From Chromohalobacter moromii (GTDB taxonomy: Bacteria > Pseudomonadota > Gammaproteobacteria > Pseudomonadales > Halomonadaceae): a DNA stretch of 64,000 nucleotides. The DNA lies in the NCBI RefSeq assembly GCF_023091865.1, contig NZ_JAHXDI010000001.1, positions 744,001 to 808,000 of the forward strand, read 5' to 3'. The notes beneath the pieces are model-generated. The model made no database searches, was not told where the DNA came from, and saw only the letters and a list, made by a program, of their open reading frames with translations. Positions 9,147-17,144 of this stretch are shown here, in pieces (position 1 is the first letter of the stretch; every line of letters starts with the position of its first letter). Position numbers and translations under genes: made by a program.

Positions 9147-10066
9147 ATCACTACCTCCTCACCGCCGCCCAGGCGCTTGCCGATACGTCGCATGGCGAAC
9201 AGGCCGATGAATGTCGCGATCAACATCAAAATCGCCCCAGCGGCTCCCAGTGGCCAATTGGAACTGCCGGCGAACTGATTGGCGACCAGATTGCCGAGCA
9301 TCATGCCCTTACCGCCGCCGAGTAGTTCGGGAATCACGTACATGCCGAAGGCGGGAATCGCGACCAGTACCGTGCCTGCCAGCAGTCCTGGGAGCGTCTG
9401 CGGAAAGACAGCGTGCCAGAAGGCTCGTACCGGGCTGGCATAGAGATCTTGTGCGGCCTGTACCTGCGCCGTATCGAGCTTCTCGAAGGCGGCGTACAGC
9501 GGGAGCACCATGAAGGGCAGGAAGTTGTAGACCAGCCCTAGGGTGACCGCGAGGTTGGAGGGATAGAGTCCCATGTTGGGCGCCACCAGTCCGAGGCTCT
9601 CGGCCAGGCTAGACAAGGGGGTGCCCGGTGCCAGCAGGTTCATCCAGCCGAAAGCGCGAATCACCTGATTGGTCCATGATGGCACGACGACCAGCAGCAA
9701 CAGGATCGGGCGCCACTTCTCACGACAGGTCGTGATGTAGTAGGCCACCGGATAGGCGACGATCACGACCAGCACCGTCGATACCAGGGTCTGCCACAGC
9801 GAGCGCAGCAACGTATAGAGATTGCCCGGGCTCCAGCCTAGAAAGCCCACGCCGGCCAGGCGCTCGAAGGCGTCCAGCGACAGCGGCATCTGCGGCAGGC
9901 CATAGGGCCCGTTGGTCATGAAGGCTACACCCATCAGATATGCACTGGGCAACACCAGGAAGATGAAGATCCAGAACGCCCCTGGAGCCACCGTGAACAG
10001 CAGATGGCGGGTCTCGCGGACCATGGCCCGGCTGCGGGCAGTGGGTACTGCGCCAGAATAGGACAT
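9143..10066 (-). CDS. potH: Polyamine ABC transporter inner-membrane permease (PotH/PotB-like)
   Basis: 307 aa from ATG 10064-10066. I prefer this start to the in-frame ATG at 10084, because GTGAGGAGGC lies 7 bases before it and the longer form overlaps the ATPase gene. There are about six helices, first at about 22-44, and an EAA-type loop AAQDLYASPVRAFWHAVFP. The partner permease overlaps by 4 bases downstream. It belongs to the PotB/PotH class for putrescine/spermidine import. Confidence 0.88.
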   Translation of the reverse strand: MSYSGAVPTARSRAMVRETRHLLFTVAPGAFWIFIFLVLPSAYLMGVAFMTNGPYGLPQMPLSLDAFERLAGVGFLGWSPGNLYTLLRSLWQTLVSTVLVVIVAYPVAYYITTCREKWRPILLLLVVVPSWTNQVIRAFGWMNLLAPGTPLSSLAESLGLVAPNMGLYPSNLAVTLGLVYNFLPFMVLPLYAAFEKLDTAQVQAAQDLYASPVRAFWHAVFPQTLPGLLAGTVLVAIPAFGMYVIPELLGGGKGMMLGNLVANQFAGSSNWPLGAAGAILMLIATFIGLFAMRRIGKRLGGGEEVVI

Positions 10067-10076
10067 GTTCGCCTCC

Positions 10077-11201
10077 TCACTCATGCAGGGTGACCAGGTC
10101 TTCCGGCGCCACCGCCACCGTCACCGTTTCGCCGACCTCGGGCAGGTGACGGCCGCGGTTGTTGACCGTGGCCTGCAGGGTGGTGTTGCCGATGGCCAGG
10201 CGGAACTCGGCATGACTGCCACGATAGAGTCGCTCGGCTACGGTGGCCGTTAGGTGGTTGGGTCCCTCGACCGCGCCAGGCAATAGATCCAGCGTCTCGG
10301 GGCGGATCAGCAGCAGCTCGCCGTTGCCGGCATCCTCGGCGGTCAGTTCCCCCAGCGCTGTGATCAAACGGTCACTCTTGCGGGCGCTGATCGTATAGAG
10401 ATTATCGTGGCCCATGAAGCGGGCCACGAAGGCATTCACCGGGCGCTCGTAGACCTCCCGCGGGGCCCCGACCTGCTGAATGGTGCCGCCATTGAGGACG
10501 GCGATACGGTCGGACATGACCATGGCCTCTTGCTGGTCGTGGGTCACGAAAACGAAGGTCATGCCGAGCCGCTTCTGCACTCGTAGCAGTTCTACCTGCA
10601 ACTGGCTGCGCAGGCCGGCATCCAAGGCCGAGAGTGGCTCGTCGAGCAGCAGGACGTCAGGTTCGCAGATCAGTGCCCGAGCCAGCGCGATGCGCTGGCG
10701 CTGCCCGCCGGAGAGCTGGTCGACGTGGCGGTCGACCAAGTCACCGAGCTTGATGAAGTCGGCGATCTCATCGACCTTGGTGTGGCGTTCGGCCGCCGGC
10801 ATGCCGCGCATCTTCAAGCCAAAAGCCAGGTTCTCGCGGACCGAAAGGTGAGGGAAAAGCGCATAGGACTGGAAAACGGTATTGACGCTGCGTTGATGGG
10901 GAGGCGTTTCAGTGATGTTCTTGCCACCTACCACCAGCGACCCGGCATCCGGCTCCTCGAGGCCGGCGAGGATGCGCAGCAGGGTCGTCTTGCCGCAGCC
11001 GGAAGGACCCAGCAGGGTGAAGAACTCACCGGCCCGGATGTCCAGATCGACGCCATCCAAAGCCACGGTATCGCGACCGAAGCGCTTGTGCAGGCCCTGC
11101 ATCTCGATCGAAGACGCTTTATGGTTCGCCCGGCCGCGTTCATTGGCGGCCGGGCGAGCGCCCGGATGGTCGGCAGTCTCCGCCGTCATGGTCTCGCTCA
11201 T
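10077..11201 (-). CDS. potG: Polyamine ABC transporter ATP-binding protein (PotG/PotA-like)
   Basis: 374 aa. Walker A is LLGPSGCGKTTLL, the signature is LSGGQRQRIALARAL, Walker B is VLLLDEPLSALD, and the H-loop is VFVTHDQQEAM. A C-terminal TOBE-type regulatory domain follows (from about residue 275). It couples ATP hydrolysis to transport through the two permeases encoded 10 bases downstream. The ~30-residue N-terminal extension rich in Ala, Glu and Arg is not conserved in the family and could be shorter if an internal start is used. Confidence 0.9.
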   Translation of the reverse strand: MSETMTAETADHPGARPAANERGRANHKASSIEMQGLHKRFGRDTVALDGVDLDIRAGEFFTLLGPSGCGKTTLLRILAGLEEPDAGSLVVGGKNITETPPHQRSVNTVFQSYALFPHLSVRENLAFGLKMRGMPAAERHTKVDEIADFIKLGDLVDRHVDQLSGGQRQRIALARALICEPDVLLLDEPLSALDAGLRSQLQVELLRVQKRLGMTFVFVTHDQQEAMVMSDRIAVLNGGTIQQVGAPREVYERPVNAFVARFMGHDNLYTISARKSDRLITALGELTAEDAGNGELLLIRPETLDLLPGAVEGPNHLTATVAERLYRGSHAEFRLAIGNTTLQATVNNRGRHLPEVGETVTVAVAPEDLVTLHE

Positions 11202-11234
11202 GGAGGTACCCTCTTCGCTTGTCGTTGGCTTTAT

Positions 11235-12524
11235 TCAGAGTCGGTCGCGCAGTTTGTAGAAATTGGTCGCCAGCACCAGCAACGGCTTGCGCAAAGCATG
11301 TCCGCCTGGGAAGTGTCGATGTGGCATGGCGGAAAAGACATCGAAACGTTCGCTCTGGCCGGCGATGGCCTCGGCCATCAGCTTGCCGGCCAGCCCGGCC
11401 ATGGCCATGCCATGACCAGAGTAGCCTTGGGCATAGTAGAGATTATCGCCTAGGCGGCCGAAATCGGGGGCCCGATTGAAGGTGATCGCGACATCGCCGC
11501 CCCAGCGGTACTCGATGGGCACCCCCTCGAGTACCGGGAAAAGCCGGGCAATCTTGGCATCCATGCGCGCCTGAAGGCGCGGGGGCTCACGGCCGTCGTA
11601 ACTGACTTCTCCACCATAAATCAGGCGACGGTCGGCGCTGAGCCGGTAATAGTCGAGCACGAAGTTGGCATCGGCGAGGGCATCGTTTTTCGGTAACACC
11701 TTGGCCGCTTGTGCCTCGCTCAGCGGTGCGGTGGCGATCATGTAGTTGGCGGCCCGCATGATGCGACCGGAGAGTTCCGGGACCAGGTCACCGTGATAGG
11801 CATTAGTGGCCAGCACGACGAAATCGGCGGTTACGCTGCCGTTCTCGGTGGTGACCGTGGCCGGCTGACCTCGGCGGATCGTGCGTGCGGCACTATGTGA
11901 GTGCACGCGTACCCCGGCGCGCTGTGCCGCCCGGGCCAGGCCCAGCGTGTAGTTGAGGGGATGAAGGTGGCCGCCTTCCCGGTCGTAGAGGGCCGCGGGG
12001 TAGGCATCGGTGACTACATGCTCGCGTAGGGCATCGCCCTCCAGCCACTCGAGAGCTGCATAACCGTAGTCACGGGCCATCTGCTCGCGGAAGGTTGTGA
12101 GCTCCTTGATATGCCGCGGCTTGACCGCTGCGTGAAGGTAGCCCCAGGCCAGGTCGCAAGGAATGGCATGACGCTCGATCAACTCGGCCGTGAGACGCAC
12201 CGCCTCACGGCTCATCTCCCATATCTCGCGGGCGCGAGTCAGCCCCAGAGCTTGCTGGACGGTGGTGATGTCGGTGCCCAGCCCCGGTAGAATCTGTCCG
12301 CCGCTGCGTCCGGAGGCTCCATGGCCGATATCGCCGGCTTCTAGCAATGTCACCGAGTAGCCACGCTCGGCCAAGTGCAGGGCCGTGGAGCAGCCGGTCA
12401 CCCCGCCGCCGATCACGCATACGTCGCTCCTTGTGTCGCCTTCCAGCGGCTGGCTGGGCGCTAATTCCACGGCGATGGAGGCTCGGTACCACGAAGCGGG
12501 TGTGTCGGAGACGGCACTGCACAT
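11235..12524 (-). CDS. puuB: FAD-dependent amine oxidase, PuuB-like (copy 1)
   Basis: 429 aa from ATG 12522-12524; another in-frame ATG lies 9 bases upstream. I chose the inner one because AGGATGGA sits 8 bases before it and the resulting length equals PuuB (about 426 aa). The dinucleotide-binding loop is VCVIGGGVTGCSTALHLAERG. The C-terminal FAD contact is YYAQGYSGHGMAMAGLAGKLMAEA. It should oxidise a gamma-glutamylated amine to the aldehyde with H2O2. It is 33 bases upstream of the transporter ATPase gene and has a paralogue just upstream. Confidence 0.85.
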   Translation of the reverse strand: MCSAVSDTPASWYRASIAVELAPSQPLEGDTRSDVCVIGGGVTGCSTALHLAERGYSVTLLEAGDIGHGASGRSGGQILPGLGTDITTVQQALGLTRAREIWEMSREAVRLTAELIERHAIPCDLAWGYLHAAVKPRHIKELTTFREQMARDYGYAALEWLEGDALREHVVTDAYPAALYDREGGHLHPLNYTLGLARAAQRAGVRVHSHSAARTIRRGQPATVTTENGSVTADFVVLATNAYHGDLVPELSGRIMRAANYMIATAPLSEAQAAKVLPKNDALADANFVLDYYRLSADRRLIYGGEVSYDGREPPRLQARMDAKIARLFPVLEGVPIEYRWGGDVAITFNRAPDFGRLGDNLYYAQGYSGHGMAMAGLAGKLMAEAIAGQSERFDVFSAMPHRHFPGGHALRKPLLVLATNFYKLRDRL

Positions 12525-12713
12525 AGATTCCATCCTGTTATTGTTGTTGAATAATTTATGAGAATACGACGAAAGTCTCACGTCACGAAGGGAAAGTCCC
12601 GCGGAGAGGCTAGCGTCGGTTGCCTTTCACGTATTCAGCTTATAGCCCAGTTCATCGCTTAGATGTCTGCCCGGTTTTTGATGTTCATGGCGGTAGTGGT
12701 TGATTATAAAAAA

Positions 12714-14015
12714 TCAAATCCCGAGCTTGTCGCGCAAGTTGTAGTACCAGGCCCCCATGGCGGTCAGCGGAATCTGCATGGCCCGTCCGCCTGGGAACGA
12801 GTGCTGGGGCAGGCCGGCGAAAATATCGAAGCGTTCTGACTGACCCTGAATGGCGTCACTGATCACTTTGCCCGCCAAGTGGGTGCAGGTGAGGCCGTGG
12901 CCGCTATACCCTTGTGCGTAGTAGATGTTGTTTCCGATGCGGCCGAATTGGGGCAAGCGGCTTAGTGTTAGCAGGAAGTTGCCGGTCCAGGCAAAATCTA
13001 CCTTAGTGTCTTTCAACTCAGGGAACGTTTTGAGCATTTTCGGCATGATCAGAGCCTCGACTTGCGCCGGCTCGCGGGCACCATAGGTAACGCCGCCGCC
13101 GTAGATCAGCCGGCCATCGCCAGACAGGCGGAAATAGTCAAGGAGGTAGTTGCAGTCCTCGACGCAATTGTCTTTCGGTAGTAAACGCTGCTGTACGCTT
13201 TCCGGTAGTGGTTCGGTGGCGATGACCTGTGTGCCGCAGGGGATGGCCTTGGATTCCAGCTTTGGCAGCAGGCCATTTAGATAGGCATTACCGGCGACTA
13301 GCACGTAGTCTGCTTCAACGTCGCCTTCCTCGGTATGGACGATCGGTTTGTCGCCTTCATGAATCCGCAGTGCTGCGGAGTTCTCGTAGATGGTTCCTCC
13401 CTGAGACTCCACGGCGTCGGCTTCGCCGAGTACCAGATTCAAGGGATGGAAATGCCCCCCGCTGTGATCGATTAGGCCGCCAACGTAGCGCTCGGTACCC
13501 ACGTATTGCGGGATGGCATTCTCGTCGAGCAGTTCCAATTGTTCGTGGCCGTGGGCTTCCCAGAGCTTCTTTTTCTCGACCAGCTCCTCGAACTGCTTGC
13601 GGTTGCACGCGGCGAAAATACCGCCCTCCTTCAAGTCACACTGGATGTCGTAGTCTTTGACGATACGACGTAGGATGCGACCGCCCTCGAAAGCCATCTT
13701 CCCCATCTCTGCACCGACCTTCTGGCCATAATGGTGCTCGATGAAGTCGATATCGCGGCTGTAGCTGTTGACGATCTGTCCGCCATTGCGGCCGGAAGCA
13801 CCGAATCCTATGCGGCTGCCTTCCAGGACAACCACCTTGTAGCCATTTTCGGCCATGTGAAGGGCGGTAGACATGCCGGTAAAGCCGGCGCCGATGATGC
13901 AGATGTCTGCCTTCACGTGACCCTGCAGGGTCGGACGCACGCGCTTGTCGTTCGCGGACGCCGCGTAATAAGAATGGGGATGAGACGTTGCCAGCACGGT
14001 TTGCTCCCGAACCAT
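12714..14015 (-). CDS. FAD-dependent amine oxidase, PuuB-like (copy 2)
   Basis: 433 aa. N-terminus SHPHSYYAASAND followed by ICIIGAGFTGMSTALHMAENG mirrors E. coli PuuB (YYAAS then the FAD loop). The C-terminus has NIYYAQGYSGHGLTCTHLAGK. It is clearly homologous to the neighbouring 429-aa oxidase but diverged, and its DNA looks less GC-rich than nearby genes (for example many A/T third positions around 12960-13320), so separate arrival is possible. It is the first gene of the leftward cluster; 189 bases separate it from copy 1. The two copies may handle different gamma-glutamyl-amines. Confidence 0.85.
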   Translation of the reverse strand: MVREQTVLATSHPHSYYAASANDKRVRPTLQGHVKADICIIGAGFTGMSTALHMAENGYKVVVLEGSRIGFGASGRNGGQIVNSYSRDIDFIEHHYGQKVGAEMGKMAFEGGRILRRIVKDYDIQCDLKEGGIFAACNRKQFEELVEKKKLWEAHGHEQLELLDENAIPQYVGTERYVGGLIDHSGGHFHPLNLVLGEADAVESQGGTIYENSAALRIHEGDKPIVHTEEGDVEADYVLVAGNAYLNGLLPKLESKAIPCGTQVIATEPLPESVQQRLLPKDNCVEDCNYLLDYFRLSGDGRLIYGGGVTYGAREPAQVEALIMPKMLKTFPELKDTKVDFAWTGNFLLTLSRLPQFGRIGNNIYYAQGYSGHGLTCTHLAGKVISDAIQGQSERFDIFAGLPQHSFPGGRAMQIPLTAMGAWYYNLRDKLGI

Positions 14016-14334
14016 CGTTTTATCTTGGCCAGCCTTCGTTAAAAGTTGGTCATTTGAGTCTTAGCGTTGGGATAACGTTACGAAGGCGGGGCAACTCTGT
14101 GATATACCCCCTTGGGTATATTTTAAGAGCACGCCGCCCAAAGAGGCTCCGTGAGGTTCTCAGGAGGTAAGCATGCTTCATTTTTCTCCTCATGGCAGTG
14201 GTCGAAAGCCTACGTCGCTGACATGCGTCGCGCCCTTCATTGACGGCTAAATCAATAACCGCTTGCATGAATAGGGTGTCATGAGGCGCCATGGCGGGTA
14301 TAAAGAATTTGCCATCTTCGGTATAGGAACACTC
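14016..14334. other. Divergent promoter region of the polyamine cluster and the aspartoacylase-like gene
   Basis: 319 bases without a gene. It holds the strong palindrome at 14102-14121 and A/T-rich stretches suited to promoters in both directions. I could not assign convincing -35/-10 pairs. An in-frame ATG at 14281 lies inside it but has no good ribosome site. Confidence 0.6.
14102..14121. promoter_or_regulatory. Perfect palindrome ATATACCC-N4-GGGTATAT
   Basis: Perfect 8-bp inverted repeat with spacer CCTT, 86 bases upstream of the first leftward oxidase gene. The 10-mer GATATACCCC at 14101-14110 recurs (reverse strand) at 1982-1991. Heptamer-like TACCC/GGGTA halves are compatible with a LuxR/NarL-class dimer. 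Operator function is inferred. Confidence 0.55.
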
Positions 14335-15360
14335 ATGGCTCGCGCTCCCTTCGAACTCGCCGGTACGCGTATTCCGCCTGGCAGCCGGGCACAGATCGAC
14401 GTACCGGTGGCCAAGCTTTACACCCATGCACCGCTGCATATTCCCGTTGAGGTCGTTCATGGCCGTCAGCCAGGGCCGGTGCTATTGGTGTGTGGGGCTA
14501 TTCACGGTGATGAGATCAATGGCGTCGAGATCGTACGTCGCATGCTGAGGCTGGCGTCGCTATCGCGCTTACGAGGCACGCTGATTGCGGTGCCAATCGT
14601 CAATGTCTTCGGCTTCGTGCAGCAGACGCGTTACTTGCCTGATCGGCGTGACTTGAATCGCTGCTTTCCAGGCAGCGAGGTCGGCTCTCTGGGCTCGCGT
14701 GTCGCGTCGTTGTTTCGCGAGCAGATCGTCGACCTTGCAACGCATATCGTCGACCTGCATACCGGTGCGATTCATCGTACCAACCTCCCCCAGGTGCGGG
14801 CGCAGATGAAGGATCGGCCCGCGACACAGGCCATGGCCGAGGCGTTTGGGGTGCCGGTGATTCTCAACGCCGAATTGCGCGAGGGGAGCCTACGGGAATA
14901 TGCGCAGTCGCGTGACGTGCCGGTACTCACCTATGAGGCTGGCGAGGCACTGCGCTTCGACGAGTGGGCGATCGCGCCGGGGGTAAGAGGTGTGCAGCGC
15001 GTGATGCGCTTGCTGGGCATGCTACCCACCGATCGGCGCCGGCATGCGCCTGCCGTTGCGGAGGTTGCCAATGGCTCGAGTTGGGCTCGCTCGCCTATCG
15101 ACGGCATTCTACGCCCCCGGGCGCGGTTGGGCGCGCGCGTCGCACGGGGCGATGTCCTGGGACGCGTTGCCGATCCGTTCGGTAATGCCGAGCAGGAAGT
15201 GCTCGCCAACGCCGATGGTATCGTGATCGGCATGAGCAATCTGCCGCTCGCCAATGAAGGCGAGGCGCTATTTCATGTGGCGCGCTTCGATGAAATCGAA
15301 GAGGCCGAAAACGCCGTTGAAACCTTCCACTCCGATTTCGAAACGCGCCAGGAGCTATAG
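14335..15360 (+). CDS. Succinylglutamate desuccinylase/aspartoacylase-family Zn hydrolase
   Basis: 341 aa from ATG 14335, chosen for its AGGAA ribosome site over the ATG at 14281. The zinc site of the M14-like AstE/ASPA family is visible: CGAIHGDEINGVEI (His and Glu ligands), then VDLHTG (second His), with the arginine-rich NRCFPGS substrate loop. The C-terminal third (from SPIDGILRPRARLG) is a beta-barrel domain typical of the longer bacterial members. It would cleave an N-acyl amino acid or amide. Relatives often neighbour rimK; here rimK is at the far end of the window. Substrate unknown. Confidence 0.82.
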   Translation: MARAPFELAGTRIPPGSRAQIDVPVAKLYTHAPLHIPVEVVHGRQPGPVLLVCGAIHGDEINGVEIVRRMLRLASLSRLRGTLIAVPIVNVFGFVQQTRYLPDRRDLNRCFPGSEVGSLGSRVASLFREQIVDLATHIVDLHTGAIHRTNLPQVRAQMKDRPATQAMAEAFGVPVILNAELREGSLREYAQSRDVPVLTYEAGEALRFDEWAIAPGVRGVQRVMRLLGMLPTDRRRHAPAVAEVANGSSWARSPIDGILRPRARLGARVARGDVLGRVADPFGNAEQEVLANADGIVIGMSNLPLANEGEALFHVARFDEIEEAENAVETFHSDFETRQEL

Positions 15361-15367
15361 TGTTGGC

Positions 15368-16390
15368 TCAGGCAACGGCGCTGGCGGTGTCGAGCTCGCG
15401 TACCTTTGCCAGTGCTTCGTCGAAAACCTCGAGCCCGGCGCCGGCGCGGTGGGCGTTTTCCGATAGGTGTCGGCGAAACTGGCGTCCGCCGGGGCAGCCC
15501 TGGAACAGGCCGAGCAGGTGACGAGTGACGTGATTCAGCTTGGCGCCCGCCGTCAGGCGTTCGGCGATGTAGGGACGGAAAGCGCGTGCGGCGGCATGGC
15601 GGCTACGCACTGGCGAAACGCCGCCGTAAATGGCGGCATCCACATCGGCCAGTAACCAGGGATTCTGATACGCCTCTCGCCCGATCATCACGCTATCGAC
15701 GAGATCGAGCTGTGCCCGGCACTCGTCCAGCGTCTTGATACCGCCGTTGATACCGATATGAAGATCGGGGTGCTGCGCCTTGAGACGATGCACGCGTGGG
15801 TAATTGAGCGGCGGCACGTCGCGGTTTTCCTTGGGCGAGAGTCCCTCTAGCCAAGCCTTGCGGGCATGCACGATGAAGACCTCGCAGCCGGCATCGGCGA
15901 CGCGTTCGATGAAGTACGCCAGGTCGGCGTCCTCGTCCTGGTCGTCGATGCCGATACGACACTTGACCGTAACCGGAATCGAGGCCGCCGCCTGCATGGC
16001 GCCGACCGCTGCCGCGACCTTGTCCGGATGCTCCATCAGGCAGGCGCCGATCAGGTTGTTCTGTACCCGATCGCTAGGGCACCCCACGTTCAGGTTGACC
16101 TCATCGTAGCCCCAGGCCTCGGCGATGGCGGCGCATTCCGCCAATGCCGCAGGATCGCTGCCGCCAAGTTGTAGCGCCACCGGATGCTCCACGTCGCTAT
16201 ACCCCAAAAAGCGCTCGCGCGGCGAGCCATGCAGGATCGCCCCGGTCGTGACCATCTCGGTGTACAGCAGCGCTTCACGCGTCAGCGTGCGGGCGAACGC
16301 GCGGTAGTCGCGGGTCGTCCAATCCATCATCGGGGCGACGGAGAACCGGCGGGCCCGCGCTAGCGAGTCTTTCGCTGATTTTTCAATCAT
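15368..16390 (-). CDS. dusA: tRNA-dihydrouridine(20/20a) synthase DusA
   Basis: 340 aa FMN flavoenzyme that reduces uridine in the tRNA D-loop. The barrel start is RFSVAPMMDWTTRDYR, and the catalytic acid is Cys104 in NLNVGCPSDRVQ. The FMN phosphate contacts are in GINGGIKT and VMIGREAYQNPW. Length and the APMMDWT motif identify DusA rather than DusB/C. It converges with the hydrolase gene at 14335 (7-base gap) and is divergent from the small RNA at 16578. Confidence 0.95.
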   Translation of the reverse strand: MIEKSAKDSLARARRFSVAPMMDWTTRDYRAFARTLTREALLYTEMVTTGAILHGSPRERFLGYSDVEHPVALQLGGSDPAALAECAAIAEAWGYDEVNLNVGCPSDRVQNNLIGACLMEHPDKVAAAVGAMQAAASIPVTVKCRIGIDDQDEDADLAYFIERVADAGCEVFIVHARKAWLEGLSPKENRDVPPLNYPRVHRLKAQHPDLHIGINGGIKTLDECRAQLDLVDSVMIGREAYQNPWLLADVDAAIYGGVSPVRSRHAAARAFRPYIAERLTAGAKLNHVTRHLLGLFQGCPGGRQFRRHLSENAHRAGAGLEVFDEALAKVRELDTASAVA

Positions 16391-16577
16391 TGATGGCCTC
16401 CGGTGAAGGGATTGGCTAAGAACGATAGCGGATGCAGTGGCCGCGTATTGTACGTCATACGGCTAGCTCGGCAATATCACTCCGGAGCGGAGTCGAGTTA
16501 GCCTGTATGAGTGGCAATGACGTCTTTGCGGCTTGCTGTACTTCTGGAACGTTAAATGGAGGTTGTTTAATGCAGAT

Positions 16578-16757
16578 TATTTTACTGCTGGGAACCTTCT
16601 GCCACGGTGATGATGTTCGCCAAGGAAGGGCGGAAAGCAAGGAAGCTAGGTATAAAGGACGCCTAGGTAAGCATGGAGGCACGGACAGGACGTTCGTGAT
16701 AACTGCAAGGACATGCAGGTTTGCATAAAAACCCGGCCGGTATTGGTCGGGTTTTTT
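16578..16757 (+). ncRNA. Candidate CsrA/RsmA-titrating small RNA (CsrB/RsmZ/RsmY type)
   Basis: No credible ORF. Nine GGA triplets lie between 16591 and 16711 (at 16591, 16624, 16632, 16641, 16657, 16675, 16683, 16688 and 16709). Several are in loops of clear hairpins: TTCGCC/GGCGGA with loop AAGGAAG (16616-16634); CTAGG/CCTAG with loop containing AAAGGACG (16646-16666); CACGGAC/GTTCGTG with loop AGGAC (16680-16698); CTGCA/TGCAG with hexaloop AGGACA (16703-16718), the classic CsrA target form. A strong intrinsic terminator follows. The 5' end is uncertain; a TTTAAT -10-like box is at 16566-16571 without a good -35, and I see no convincing GacA box. In relatives such RNAs sequester the translational regulator CsrA/RsmA. 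The exact family is not determined. Confidence 0.78.
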
Positions 16758-16758
16758 T
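16731..16758 (+). terminator. Intrinsic terminator of the small RNA
   Basis: Stem CCCGGCC (16732-16738) / GGTCGGG (16745-16751) with loop GGTATT, flanked by an A-run before and seven T residues (16752-16758). The A-run also makes it usable for the leftward small-protein gene only weakly, since that gene's stop codon (16762) lies just beyond it. Confidence 0.92.
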
Positions 16759-16761
16759 GTG

Positions 16762-17052
16762 TCAGGGTGACTGGTTGCGCTGATTTCTGAGCTCGCGTTG
16801 CGAGTCTTCCAAGCGCCGCTGAGAGCGCTTGAGTTGGCGCTCTCGACGCTGGCGCTCGTCGAAACGTTCATCGCGGTGTTCGCTACGGTTCAGCGATTGG
16901 CGACGCTCGATTGTGGTGGCGCGGTCGCTACTGACGTCACGTTGCAGTTGATTGCGCTGTCGACTGTCGTTGAGCGAGTCGCGCTGACCCTCATCGGCCA
17001 GCACCGGCCATGCCAAGGCAAACAGTGTCACCAGCAGAATGGCTTTCCTCAT
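16762..17052 (-). CDS. Small secreted Arg/Gln/Asp-rich protein of unknown function
   Basis: 96 aa from ATG 17050-17052. Residues 1-19 (MRKAILLVTLFALAWPVLA) are a clear signal peptide with an ADE cleavage region. The mature ~77 residues are very hydrophilic, dominated by Arg, Asp, Glu, Gln and Ser, with almost no aromatic or aliphatic core and only one Lys; heptad-like spacing suggests a long helix or coiled coil. An upstream in-frame ATG (17079) would spoil the signal peptide. I recognise no family. It converges on the small RNA terminator. Confidence 0.65.
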   Translation of the reverse strand: MRKAILLVTLFALAWPVLADEGQRDSLNDSRQRNQLQRDVSSDRATTIERRQSLNRSEHRDERFDERQRRERQLKRSQRRLEDSQRELRNQRNQSP

Positions 17053-17144
17053 GATGCCCCCGTCGCTGAGGATATGCACTTAGTATGGACCAAGACGTCA
17101 TCCATTGAATCCCTGAGCCGATCAGAAAAGCCTGTCGGATAGCG

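Noticed and set aside
16432-16728. 98-codon plus-strand ORF over the small RNA
   Set aside because: No ribosome site or protein likeness, and it is fully explained by the hairpin/GGA RNA structure.
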